DNA from: a virus
Direction: 5' to 3' (one strand)
DNA length: 21,140 nucleotides
Virus record (IMG/VR): IMGVR_UViG_3300032224_001348
Span: 1-21,140 of that record
Both the position numbers and the translations under genes were made by a program. Of the stretch, positions 8,881 to 16,050 are shown piece after piece. Positions within the stretch are counted from its first letter, which is position 1. Every line of letters starts with the position of its first letter. A model generated the notes under the pieces. The model was not told the DNA's origin. It saw only the letters and a list, made by a program, of their open reading frames with translations, and did not search any database.

Positions 8881-10274
8881 TACGGAATACCGCCGCCACC
8901 ACCGAAGCCGTTACCAAAGGGCCACGTTCCGTTAGTCCACTGCACGTCCGCAATCGTCGCGGGCGAGCCGGCATCGCGGTTCTCGGCCGCAGCCTCAATG
9001 CGCTTGATCAGTGCCGCCTTCTGAAACTGAAGAACGGATGTATCTGACTCTTCCTTCTGAAGCATCTTGATTGCGGCATCCGTGACCACATACTCAAGCC
9101 AACCAGACACGCCATCGGCCACCGTGTTCGGCTGCTCAACCACCGGAGGCGTGATCGTGCCAGTGCCATAAAGCGTCGTCGTTACGTTGACGTTGCTGCA
9201 CGCAACGTAGAGCGGCGTTGCCGAGTAAAACGAAAGCTGCGTGCCGGAAGTCGCCTCTTGATACGGCGCCACGTACTCCGGATGCGTTGCTGCATAAGCA
9301 TCAATCGCAAGCTGAATGTTGCCAATGGTTTCGGAAATGCCAACGCCGACCTGGAACTGAACTTCCGAGGGCTCGGTGATGTTGCTAACAGCAGTAAACA
9401 GCACGCTTCCGGCCTGAACCGTGTCACCAATAGACAGGTTCGCAGCAAAATCCATTTTGCCGACAATTGGAAATGCAGAAGCGCTTTCAACCGTGAAGGC
9501 GTTGACGTTGTTGGTCGAAACGTTGAACGTCGTGGGCTGCCGAATGAACAAGACACCAAGCGAGTAGGTGGCCGTGTACGTCGTCGTCTGCGCCGCGATA
9601 GCCGCAAGCAGGTTGGCAGCGGTCGCGTCAGCGTCACCGTTAACCGCGATGAACTCGTACGCTGCCGGATTAGCGTCAACGGCCGTATAGGTGTCGCCAG
9701 CGATTACAAGCGTGTCGCCAGCAAGGACAGTGGTGTTAACGCCAACAACATCAAGAAAATCGTTTGGCAAATTGTTGTACGGAATTGGCTCTGGCTGCAC
9801 AACGTCAACCAGTTCCGCAAGGCGCGGGATGTACCAGATCCGAATGGTCTGCCCCGTCTGCGGCGACGGCGTGAACCAAAGCGTGTTGGCGCTGATGCGA
9901 TACCGCAGGTTCGTCACGCCAATCCAGGTCTGGACGTTGGCGGTCGAGTATCGATTGCGCTCGGCCAGCGTGAACGGACGCAGCGAAACGTAGCCGTCAG
10001 GGCCACCGCTGATCTGCAAATCCACGCCAAGCAACTTGAAAAAATCAGCCGGCAAGTCATACCGAGAAATGTTCCCCTGCAACTGGAACGAGTACTCGGT
10101 CATGTAGTAGTCGTTGCCGTACTTCTGCACCAACAGGTCGTACAACTCAAAGTACGAGGCGTTGATGTAGCTGTTCAACTCGGAGTCAGAAATGAACGTT
10201 GAGTTGACCATATCCGCACGCTGACGCGATGCGGTACGGAGCTGCGCGAGGGTCATCTTCGGGTAAATAGCCAA
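8880..10274 (-). CDS. Head-tail adaptor (tail tubular protein A-like) with internal insertion, 464 aa
   Basis: I place the start at TTG 10274, which begins MAIYPKMTLAQLRTASRQRA and follows AGGAGGG by three bases. A GTG at 10310 would lie inside the hairpin before the ribosome binding site, and ATG 10256 is too far from it. The N-terminal part (helical TLAQLR...DSELNSYINASYFELYDLL, then YDLPADFFKLLGVDL and IRIWYIPRL) and the C-terminal part (GWLEYVVTDAAIKMLQKEES, KRIEAAAENRDAG) match the known pattern of adaptors that sit below the portal and open the tail tube. Between them, residues about 181-373 form an extra region with two related beta modules. The end is Gly-rich. The stop overlaps the next start (TAATG). 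The family call is strong; the insertion is unusual. Confidence 0.87.
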   Translation of the reverse strand: MAIYPKMTLAQLRTASRQRADMVNSTFISDSELNSYINASYFELYDLLVQKYGNDYYMTEYSFQLQGNISRYDLPADFFKLLGVDLQISGGPDGYVSLRPFTLAERNRYSTANVQTWIGVTNLRYRISANTLWFTPSPQTGQTIRIWYIPRLAELVDVVQPEPIPYNNLPNDFLDVVGVNTTVLAGDTLVIAGDTYTAVDANPAAYEFIAVNGDADATAANLLAAIAAQTTTYTATYSLGVLFIRQPTTFNVSTNNVNAFTVESASAFPIVGKMDFAANLSIGDTVQAGSVLFTAVSNITEPSEVQFQVGVGISETIGNIQLAIDAYAATHPEYVAPYQEATSGTQLSFYSATPLYVACSNVNVTTTLYGTGTITPPVVEQPNTVADGVSGWLEYVVTDAAIKMLQKEESDTSVLQFQKAALIKRIEAAAENRDAGSPATIADVQWTNGTWPFGNGFGGGGGIP

Positions 10275-10285
10275 GCGCCCTCCTG

Positions 10286-10330
10286 ATAGGCATAGGACGC
10301 CCCGGCACACACCGAGGCGCCCTATCCTAT
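10286..10330 (-). promoter_or_regulatory. Strong RNA hairpin just before the adaptor ribosome binding site
   Basis: On the minus strand 19 base pairs form between 10312-10330 and 10286-10305, with one bulged base at 10291, two G-U pairs and a 6-nt loop (10306-10311). The hairpin ends one base before the AGGAGGG ribosome binding site at 10278-10284 and starts seven bases after the stop of the upstream gene. There is no U-run, so it is more likely an RNA processing, stability or translation-control element than a classic terminator; that function is inference. Confidence 0.6.
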
Positions 10331-10336
10331 ATCACA

Positions 10337-10597
10337 CTACTCGTAGCCGTGTTCCTGCTCTTCGCTCATGTGCTCACCTTCCTCATGCGGCATAGCGTCG
10401 CAAATGTGGAAGAAAGCCTTGAGCGCATCGGCCACGCCAGCCGCATCGTCCGCCTTGATCGCGCCGAGAAGATCCTCAGCGCAAGCATGCAGCGACTCGT
10501 CCGGGTGCATTTCGGCCTGCTCTTCGGCATCGTACGAACCCTTGGGCTTCATCTTCCCAAGAATGATCGCAACAGCAGCCTTCTCGTCGTGAACCAT
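10337..10597 (-). CDS. Small acidic protein of unknown function, 86 aa
   Basis: An acidic, His-containing 86-residue protein (MVHDEKAAVAIILGKMKPKG ... HPDESLHACAEDLLGAIKAD ... MPHEEGEHMSEEQEHGYE). The middle is a predicted amphipathic helix (CAEDLLGAIKADDAAGVADA, then LKAFFHICDAM), and the tail is almost entirely Glu/His. GGAGG five bases before the ATG supports the start. It lies 12 nt after the decoration-like gene and before the adaptor gene. Short acidic proteins in this position are common in podophage head operons, but I know of no assigned role. A structural accessory or assembly factor is a guess from position. Confidence 0.8.
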   Translation of the reverse strand: MVHDEKAAVAIILGKMKPKGSYDAEEQAEMHPDESLHACAEDLLGAIKADDAAGVADALKAFFHICDAMPHEEGEHMSEEQEHGYE

Positions 10598-10609
10598 GAC
10601 GGCCTCCGA

Positions 10610-11074
10610 TTAGTACGCCGTGGTGTTGGACAGCGTGATTTCAACGAGCAGCGTGGTTCCATCGGCCGGGAACCCAGGCGCAGGGCTGTTGCCGGTGAGA
10701 AAACAAGAAATCTCAAGAGAAGGATTGCCCGTCGCGCCGTTAACGTTATCGGCAGTCACCTGCGTAAAAAACACGTTGGCAGTCGTCAGTGCGCCAACAA
10801 CCGTGTTAGTCACGTTCAGCAATCGAACATACGGATCATACGTAGGCACGCCGCCGTTGTTTGCGCCAAGCACAAACGTAATCTTGCCGGCGCCGCCGCT
10901 GCTGATTGACTGAATGCCCTGCGACGGGTTAACCGTGATAGGGTTGGTGCTGGCGTTCAACACTTCCTGCGTCACAAGCACCGGAGCGCCAGCAACAAAA
11001 TCCACCTTGGCAAACAGCTTGATCACCTTGCGCTCAAGCGTGCCACCAAACTGATTGAAAAACCTATTGGCCAT
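10610..11074 (-). CDS. Head decoration-like protein, 154 aa
   Basis: The start is the ATG at 11074 (MANRFFNQFGGTLERKVIKLF), six bases after AAGGAG; an upstream in-frame start at 11107 would lie in the preceding hairpin. The protein is beta-rich: SGGAGKITFVLGAN, then YVRLLNVTNTV, then LEISCFLTGNSPAPGFPADG, ending in a strand (TTLLVEITLSN). The order 'MANRFFNQF...LE+KV..LFAKV ... G.ITF.L.......RLL' is what I expect of small proteins coded next to podophage capsid genes and thought to decorate the capsid. It follows the capsid gene after a 63-nt spacer with a hairpin. Decoration is inferred from family resemblance and position. Confidence 0.8.
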   Translation of the reverse strand: MANRFFNQFGGTLERKVIKLFAKVDFVAGAPVLVTQEVLNASTNPITVNPSQGIQSISSGGAGKITFVLGANNGGVPTYDPYVRLLNVTNTVVGALTTANVFFTQVTADNVNGATGNPSLEISCFLTGNSPAPGFPADGTTLLVEITLSNTTAY

Positions 11075-11090
11075 GTTGTTCTCCTTGAAC

Positions 11091-11125
11091 AAAGGGCGAC
11101 CCAGCACAATGCCGGGCCGCCCCTT
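11091..11125 (-). terminator. Terminator-like hairpin after the major capsid gene
   Basis: On the minus strand a 16-bp stem (11110-11125 with 11091-11106, three G-U pairs) closes a 3-nt loop (TTG). It lies 12 nt after the capsid stop. The stem base ends in TTT and runs into GTTC, so the U-tract is short. It probably acts as a leaky terminator or 3' end stabiliser that lets capsid mRNA outnumber downstream messages; this effect is inferred. Confidence 0.55.
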
Positions 11126-11137
11126 GCTCGTTAGGGA

Positions 11138-12460
11138 TTACGCGCCGAGCTGCACGACGGCGTTAAAGCCGGGGGCGTTGCAGCCGAGGTTCGCGTACGA
11201 AACGACGCGAAGCTCCGCGGCGTCGCTGTTGTACACGCGCAGCATCTCAAGGCCGTCAGCGTACTTGGCGATGTGCGGCGCCGGCCCAAGCGAGTACAGC
11301 TTCCAGGTGTCCATCTGGAGCAGGTACGCCGTCTTCGCGGGGCACGAACGGTCGGGGAACACCTTGATCTGACCGGCGGCGCCGTTGATCAGGATGCCGG
11401 GGAACATGATCTTCGCCGGCCCGTCGAAGCTGATGTACTGCGCCTTGGCGCCGAGCGACTTCTCAAGCGCGGCGTACGAGGCGAAGTTCATGATGCACAC
11501 GTCCGGGATGCCACCTTCGCGAGCAACCAGCAGCGAGGCGTCGATCACGGCCTCTTCGATTGACTCCGAGGAGCCGTCAAAGCGCACGCCAGCGAGGCGG
11601 GTAGGATCGGTCGAGCGGTCCACGCTGAAAAACGAGTCGCCAGTCGTCGGCGCCACGGCCGGAATCCACGCAGCCAGACCCTTCAGAGCAAAACCAGCCG
11701 AGGCGGTGCGATCACCAACCACGTTCAGCGTCGAGCCGATGGTTGCCGTCCAAGAGCCGAGGCCAGTACCAGCCGTGCCGCCCATGAGGTTGGAAATCGA
11801 AACGACGCCAGTGGAGCGGTTCACGGCCACAACGTACACGGTCGAGGCGCTGCTGCTGCCGGTAACGCCAGTGCAAAGCACGCCAGCGGTGTACGCCTCA
11901 AGCGTCATGTTAACTTCAAAGTTCACAACGTCCGAGGGGTTCGACAGCTTGATCTGGCCAGTGGTGCTGCCGGTGCCAACCACGCCAAGCGTGCCGCTGC
12001 CGTCGCGGAAGATCTGCGTGGCAAGCGAGTTAGTCAGAGCGCGGATCGCGCCGTCAATCACAACGGTCGCGCCGTTGATGAACGCCATCTTGTCCGTCTT
12101 GCTGGCGAGCATCGTCTGGTTGTCAATCTGCGCGATTGAGTAGTTCTGCACGCGCGTCAGGGCAAACGACTCCACCGTGGCGGCAGTCTGCTGCGACTGC
12201 GCGTTGCTGAACGTCGCGCTGCGGCCCTGCGAGGTGTTGATGATCAGGGGAATCGGCATGTACTTGCCGCCGAACTCCTCCATCTTGGGAACCATCGCGA
12301 GGAAGGGGTTGTTCTTGTAAACGAGGTTCGCGATCTTCTGATCGTCGTAAAGCTCCTTGAGCGCGGCGTTCGCAGCGCCAAGGTCGAACGAGAACGAGGG
12401 GCCACCGGTCTGGTTCAGAGCCGGGGTCGGGGCGGGAAACGGTCCATTGGGCCAAGACAT
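11138..12460 (-). CDS. Major capsid protein, HK97-type fold, 440 aa
   Basis: The start is the ATG at 12460 (MSWPNGPFPAPTPALNQTGG), preceded by AGGA at a suitable distance; a TTG 14 codons upstream has no such support. Residues about 25-110 contain AALKELYDDQKIANLVYKNN, PFLAMVPKMEEFGGKYMPIP and SQGRSATFSNAQSQ. Then come FALTRVQNYSIAQIDNQTML and KTDKMAFINGATVVIDGAIR, all typical of podophage HK97-fold coat proteins (N-arm, E-loop and spine-helix region). Residues about 155-260 are a Thr/Ser/Gly-rich beta segment, possibly an inserted surface domain. The C-terminal part (EEAVIDASLLVAREGGIPDV, then CIMNFASYAALEKSLG) is the axial domain. The gene lies between scaffold and decoration genes and should be the most highly expressed in the operon. 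Confidence 0.92.
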   Translation of the reverse strand: MSWPNGPFPAPTPALNQTGGPSFSFDLGAANAALKELYDDQKIANLVYKNNPFLAMVPKMEEFGGKYMPIPLIINTSQGRSATFSNAQSQQTAATVESFALTRVQNYSIAQIDNQTMLASKTDKMAFINGATVVIDGAIRALTNSLATQIFRDGSGTLGVVGTGSTTGQIKLSNPSDVVNFEVNMTLEAYTAGVLCTGVTGSSSASTVYVVAVNRSTGVVSISNLMGGTAGTGLGSWTATIGSTLNVVGDRTASAGFALKGLAAWIPAVAPTTGDSFFSVDRSTDPTRLAGVRFDGSSESIEEAVIDASLLVAREGGIPDVCIMNFASYAALEKSLGAKAQYISFDGPAKIMFPGILINGAAGQIKVFPDRSCPAKTAYLLQMDTWKLYSLGPAPHIAKYADGLEMLRVYNSDAAELRVVSYANLGCNAPGFNAVVQLGA

Positions 12461-12593
12461 GTCAGATCCTATTGCAGACAACGCTTCATGCGTATCTGCC
12501 AAGCCGTAGGGTACGCGCCATGCGTCCCAATCGGCGGGTTAGCGAACAGTTAAGTTAAAAACTTTTGCACTAGCGTCACTGCCGAACGAGTGG
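12461..12593 (-). promoter_or_regulatory. 133-nt leader between scaffold and capsid genes
   Basis: This is the longest gap inside the structural operon. It contains an AT-rich stretch (minus-strand AAAAGTTTTTAACTTAACTG, near 12547-12566) and an imperfect GTTAGC/GCTAAC inverted repeat (near 12539 and 12592). The promoter match is weak (GTGACG, 16 nt, TAACTT). A separate capsid promoter or an mRNA leader is possible, but neither is established by the sequence. Confidence 0.3.
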
Positions 12594-13490
12594 CTAACGT
12601 CCCTCAAGCCGAGCAAGCGCTGCCGCAATCCTGTCCGCATCAGAGCGCGGTCGCTGAGGATTACCGGCTACACTGGCACTCAGGTCGTTAGACAGCGTAC
12701 GTCCGATACTCGGAGCGGGAGCCGTCTGCGGAGCCTGCGGTGAGGCCACTTTCTGCTGCGTCGCTGCAAACTTCTTGGTCGCTAGAGTCTTGCGAGCCAG
12801 GTCTTCGTAGTGTTCTTCCACAAGCTTGGCCGCTTCGGGAATGGAAAGAAGCTTGCCGTCCTGCTTAAAACACTCCTCAATAACCTGAGTAATGAGATTT
12901 GCACCGTTATACAACGCTGTCAACTCATAAGTTTCGGCGTGCTGCGTAACGTATTCGCTGACCTCTTCCTGAAACTGCTGAAGGGTCTGCTGAATCTCCT
13001 GCTGCTCCATCTCGCGACGCTGCGCCAGAAGCTGCTGCTGCTCCTCGCGCTGCTGCCGCTTGAACTCTTCAAGTTCCTGCCGAACCGACATAACCTCAAG
13101 GTTGGGCGTGGGCTTGTTGTCGTTCAGAACAAAATCGGTCACCTGCTCATAGGTCAGACCAAGCGACTTCAGCGCCTCGAGCGGGTTCTGAAGCGCCTGC
13201 TGCCGCGCCGACTGGAACGCGCGGATCTCTTCTGCCTGCCGAGCAATCTCGGCCTGCTGCTGACGCACCGCCTGCGCCTTGCGAAAGACCTCGGCCTCCT
13301 TGCGAGCCAGCACCGCAAAGCGATCGGCTCGCGGCTGCTCCTTGGGCTTTTCGGCCACGGGCTCAGGGGCAGGCGCGGGGGCCTCTGCCGCAGGCTGCTG
13401 ACCAGCCAAAACATCTGCCGCAGTCGGCTGCGGAACCTCCTGCGCCACCGTACCGGTGGTCATATTCGTCATCGTACCTTCAACGGCCAT
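12594..13490 (-). CDS. Capsid scaffolding protein, 298 aa
   Basis: A highly charged, Gln-rich 298-residue protein starting MAVEGTMTNMTTGTVAQEVP. Residues 1-55 are Pro/Ala-rich and flexible. Residues about 55-100 and 135-190 are long predicted coiled coils (RKEAEVFRKAQAVRQQQAEI; ELEEFKRQQREEQQQLLAQR). Residues about 195-250 are helical (SIPEAAKLVEEHYEDLARKT), and the end is basic (RPRSDADRIAAALARLEGR), suiting contact with the capsid. AGGAG lies about six bases before the ATG, and the gene begins 14 nt after the portal stop. Placement between portal and capsid with this composition is the classic scaffold pattern. No protease domain is seen, so scaffold removal without cleavage, or by another factor, is possible. 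Confidence 0.88.
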   Translation of the reverse strand: MAVEGTMTNMTTGTVAQEVPQPTAADVLAGQQPAAEAPAPAPEPVAEKPKEQPRADRFAVLARKEAEVFRKAQAVRQQQAEIARQAEEIRAFQSARQQALQNPLEALKSLGLTYEQVTDFVLNDNKPTPNLEVMSVRQELEEFKRQQREEQQQLLAQRREMEQQEIQQTLQQFQEEVSEYVTQHAETYELTALYNGANLITQVIEECFKQDGKLLSIPEAAKLVEEHYEDLARKTLATKKFAATQQKVASPQAPQTAPAPSIGRTLSNDLSASVAGNPQRPRSDADRIAAALARLEGR

Positions 13491-13504
13491 TCGTCACTCC
13501 TCGG

Positions 13505-15397
13505 TTACTGTACCGGGACATTCGGTACAAGGTCGCTAGGCTGCATCGGCATAGGCGGTGCCAGCGGCTGACCTTCCGCGCCGGGCATCGGCATCGGAGG
13601 GGCAGGCGGGGCCATTGCCTGTTCGATCTCGCTGATCTGCTGCAAGTACCGGCGAAGCAGTTCCAGCCGGTCTTCACGAAGATTGTTGTTTTTGCCTTTG
13701 GCGTAGTACTCAAGGCAAAGCTGCTTTGCGAGCGCAAGGTCATCCAGCGGATCGGGCGAGGTGTAATCGCCGTCGTCCACAATGCGATCAAACACGCCGG
13801 TCAGGTAATCCTCTTCGGCGTTCGCCAGAGACTCGACCTGCTCCAGATCAGGGAAATCAAGCAGCCGTCGCGCCTGGCGGGGCGAAAGAAATCCGGCCTG
13901 TGCGTACTCCTGAATCGTCGCCAGACGACCCGCCGGATCGCTGGGCAGCGACGACACCGGGAAGCACTGCATGACGTAATCGTCCTCGTTCAACTTGATG
14001 TCGGCCCAATCCAGCGTCTGCACCGTCTTGGTGTTGGGAACGCGAACCTCATATCCGCCGTCGCGCTCGGCAATCATCTTGATCACTTCAATCGACAGCC
14101 GCGCCACGTCCATGAACATGTTTTCGTAGGACTTGGAAACGGTCGCAAAGCGATCGGTCTGAATGTCGTTGTACTCGCGCAGCGCTCGACCGGAGTTCAA
14201 GCCATCCGGCTTGAGCGACGACGCCGCAAGCTGCGAAATGCCCGCCTGCTCGTAGGCGCTGTTCTTGAGCGTCTGAAGGTGCGCGTACACTTCCGGTGCA
14301 ACGATGGGCGGCGTAACGTACATCGGCGGCGTGCCGGTGTAGTTGATAATGCTGCCCACGTCGTTGTTCAGGTGCTCCTTCACGATCTTGGAGCCGTTCT
14401 CAATGAACACCTTGAACGAACCCATCAGGTGCATGGAGCGCTGGATCACCCAAAGCAGCTTGTTGATCTCAAGCTGAATGTTTTGGAGCTGCTCAGCGAG
14501 GCCCTGGCCCCAGTAGCCGTACAGTCGCGGCGTCCACTGCACGCGAGCAAACGGGAACCACTGATGCGGCCACGGCTCCATCTCGCCCAGCACCGCGCCG
14601 TCGATCGTGATGCAGTGCTTGCCGTCGTCCGCTCCGGGGCCGCTCGGCAGATGCCAAGACTCGCGCACGGTCAGCATGTCGGCCACAATGCTGCGACCGG
14701 CCTCTTCCGTTCGCGAGGGCTTCGCGCCCGCGATCTTGTCGGCGTCGTCAGGAAACATGTCAAACAACACCTGGCGGTCAACCTGCTTGACGCGGTGCAT
14801 CTGACGCGGCGAGCCGTACAGCGACTCCACGTCATCTACAAAAATCTCCGACGACATCACGCGCTCATGGCAAACGCGATTGGCTTTCGCAAATACATGA
14901 ATGAAGCCATCGCCCCAGACAGCCGCATCGCGAAACACCGTGGTGCCAATCGCGTGCGTGCTGTTCTCGTAGAACACGCCATCAAGAAAGGCGTTCAGCT
15001 TCTTGGCCTCGCGCTGCTTCTTGTGATCGCCTCCGCTGGTCAGAAACAGCGGCTTCGGTCGATTGCGCGTAATGCGGGCCACCGCCGTATCAACCACGCT
15101 CTGCACCACGTTGTACGAAATACGGTCGCGAAGCGCCGGCTGGCTTGCGGCCAGCTTGCTAAACGACACGCCCGCCAGCGTCGTTGGCGCTAGGTTGCCG
15201 TACAGACGCGCGGACACGATCCACTGCGTAGCGCGAAACGACTGAGCATCGCGGATCAAGTTTAGCGTGCCGCTGATAACGTCCGCAGCGTCCTGATCCT
15301 TGAGCATCCACCAACGGCGCTCCTTGTTGTCTGGCAGCTTGCCAGGAACGCCCGAACGCTCGCCGCCAACGGTAAAGTCGCGAAATTCAATTGGCAT
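13505..15397 (-). CDS. Portal (head-tail connector) protein, 630 aa
   Basis: A 630-residue protein starting MPIEFRDFTVGGERSGVPGK. The order of features fits podophage portals that form the dodecameric DNA channel: an N-terminal helical region with RISYNVVQSVVDTAVARITR, then WGDGFIHVF and RVMSSEIFVDDVESLYGSPR, then the stem and crown region with LQNIQLEINKLLWVIQRSMH, YEQAGISQLAASSLKPDGLN and SGRALREY, and a C-terminal helical region ending in a Pro/Met-rich tail (APPAPPMPMPGAEGQPLAPP). The last part may be disordered inside the head. GGAG sits seven bases before the ATG. The gene overlaps the upstream reading frame by 11 nt, so it is translationally coupled. It is followed at once by the scaffold gene. 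Confidence 0.92.
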   Translation of the reverse strand: MPIEFRDFTVGGERSGVPGKLPDNKERRWWMLKDQDAADVISGTLNLIRDAQSFRATQWIVSARLYGNLAPTTLAGVSFSKLAASQPALRDRISYNVVQSVVDTAVARITRNRPKPLFLTSGGDHKKQREAKKLNAFLDGVFYENSTHAIGTTVFRDAAVWGDGFIHVFAKANRVCHERVMSSEIFVDDVESLYGSPRQMHRVKQVDRQVLFDMFPDDADKIAGAKPSRTEEAGRSIVADMLTVRESWHLPSGPGADDGKHCITIDGAVLGEMEPWPHQWFPFARVQWTPRLYGYWGQGLAEQLQNIQLEINKLLWVIQRSMHLMGSFKVFIENGSKIVKEHLNNDVGSIINYTGTPPMYVTPPIVAPEVYAHLQTLKNSAYEQAGISQLAASSLKPDGLNSGRALREYNDIQTDRFATVSKSYENMFMDVARLSIEVIKMIAERDGGYEVRVPNTKTVQTLDWADIKLNEDDYVMQCFPVSSLPSDPAGRLATIQEYAQAGFLSPRQARRLLDFPDLEQVESLANAEEDYLTGVFDRIVDDGDYTSPDPLDDLALAKQLCLEYYAKGKNNNLREDRLELLRRYLQQISEIEQAMAPPAPPMPMPGAEGQPLAPPMPMQPSDLVPNVPVQ

Positions 15398-15728
15398 ACT
15401 GCTTCTCCATGCGGCGGACGTGACGGTTCTTCTTTGCGCCGTACAACTTGCCCAACAGCCTGAACGCCTGCGTTTCGTTCTCGCCCGTCATTTCCGGGAA
15501 GAAATACTTGCAAACCTGTCCCATGATGAACACGCGCTCTTCGGTGGTCAGTGGCGCAAGTTCGTTGAACCACGGACGCTGATTGTTCCTGAGCGCATTC
15601 ACGATCTGCTCGCCATGAGCAAATCCAGCCCAAAGCGCCGCGCGCCAAAGGTGCTCGCGAGAGTTCACTCGCTTCTGCTCTTCTTCAGTCATAACCTCAG
15701 AGCCGGTCTTCACTTCAGGATCAGACAT
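15387..15728 (-). CDS. Unknown 113-aa protein between terminase and portal genes
   Basis: The start is the ATG at 15728 (MSDPEVKTGSEVMTEEEQKR), with AGGAG six bases upstream; the frame is open further upstream but only across another gene. The protein is charged at the N-terminus, has a Trp/aromatic-rich core (REHLWRAALWAGFAHGEQIV, NNQRPWFNELAPLTTEERVF) and ends very basic (LYGAKKNRHVRRMEKQYAN). It overlaps the previous gene by 8 nt (ATGTCTGA) and the portal gene by 11 nt, a tight three-gene coupling. I do not recognise a family. Its place between packaging ATPase and portal suggests a packaging or head-assembly accessory, as inference only. Confidence 0.8.
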   Translation of the reverse strand: MSDPEVKTGSEVMTEEEQKRVNSREHLWRAALWAGFAHGEQIVNALRNNQRPWFNELAPLTTEERVFIMGQVCKYFFPEMTGENETQAFRLLGKLYGAKKNRHVRRMEKQYAN

Positions 15729-15999
15729 TCGGCGCTCCTGCGCTGGACGAGCAGAGGTCATGCGAACAGCCGTGCAGACACCCGGAATCGCTGTGATCGG
15801 TAATCCAAGAGTGTCCGCACGCGCAAAAGGAGCCGGTGCCGTCTTCAAACACTCCCTGCGGTTCCATAGGCGGAACATTCTGTGCTGAGTAGGACGATGA
15901 AGGGGCACCGAGCTCGATTTCCAGACCGTTGACGCAAAGCCGATTCAATCCATGCTCGCGCATGAATGCGACCCAATTCTTAACGTCGTGCTGCGTCAT
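15721..15999 (-). CDS. Small Cys/His-rich (probable zinc-binding) protein, 92 aa
   Basis: A 92-residue protein with two parts. Residues 1-32 (MTQHDVKNWVAFMREHGLNR, then LCVNGLEIELGA) resemble small phage modules with a helix followed by a short strand. Residues 59-83 hold nine Cys/His residues: C59, C61, H63, H69, C74, H76, C78, H80, C83, in the pattern CxCGH...H....GCxHGCxH..C. Such a cluster could bind one or two zinc ions. GGAGG lies a few bases before the ATG, and the stop overlaps the next start by 8 nt. The gene sits 51 nt after the large terminase stop. A DNA-packaging or nucleic-acid-binding role is possible but unproven. Confidence 0.72.
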   Translation of the reverse strand: MTQHDVKNWVAFMREHGLNRLCVNGLEIELGAPSSSYSAQNVPPMEPQGVFEDGTGSFCACGHSWITDHSDSGCLHGCSHDLCSSSAGAPNV

Positions 16000-16050
16000 T
16001 CGGCCTCCGGGCGCAAACCGTATACTGTCAATCAGTTATTGGCAAGCGGG

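Noticed and set aside
9258-10202. 314-codon plus-strand open frame
   Set aside because: Antisense to the adaptor gene, with no ribosome binding site and shadow-like composition.
12810-13571. Leu-rich plus-strand frame that looks membrane-like
   Set aside because: Antisense of the Gln/Glu-rich scaffold gene; CAG/GAG codons read backwards give Leu-rich protein.
14279-15193. 304-codon plus-strand open frame
   Set aside because: Shadow of the portal gene.
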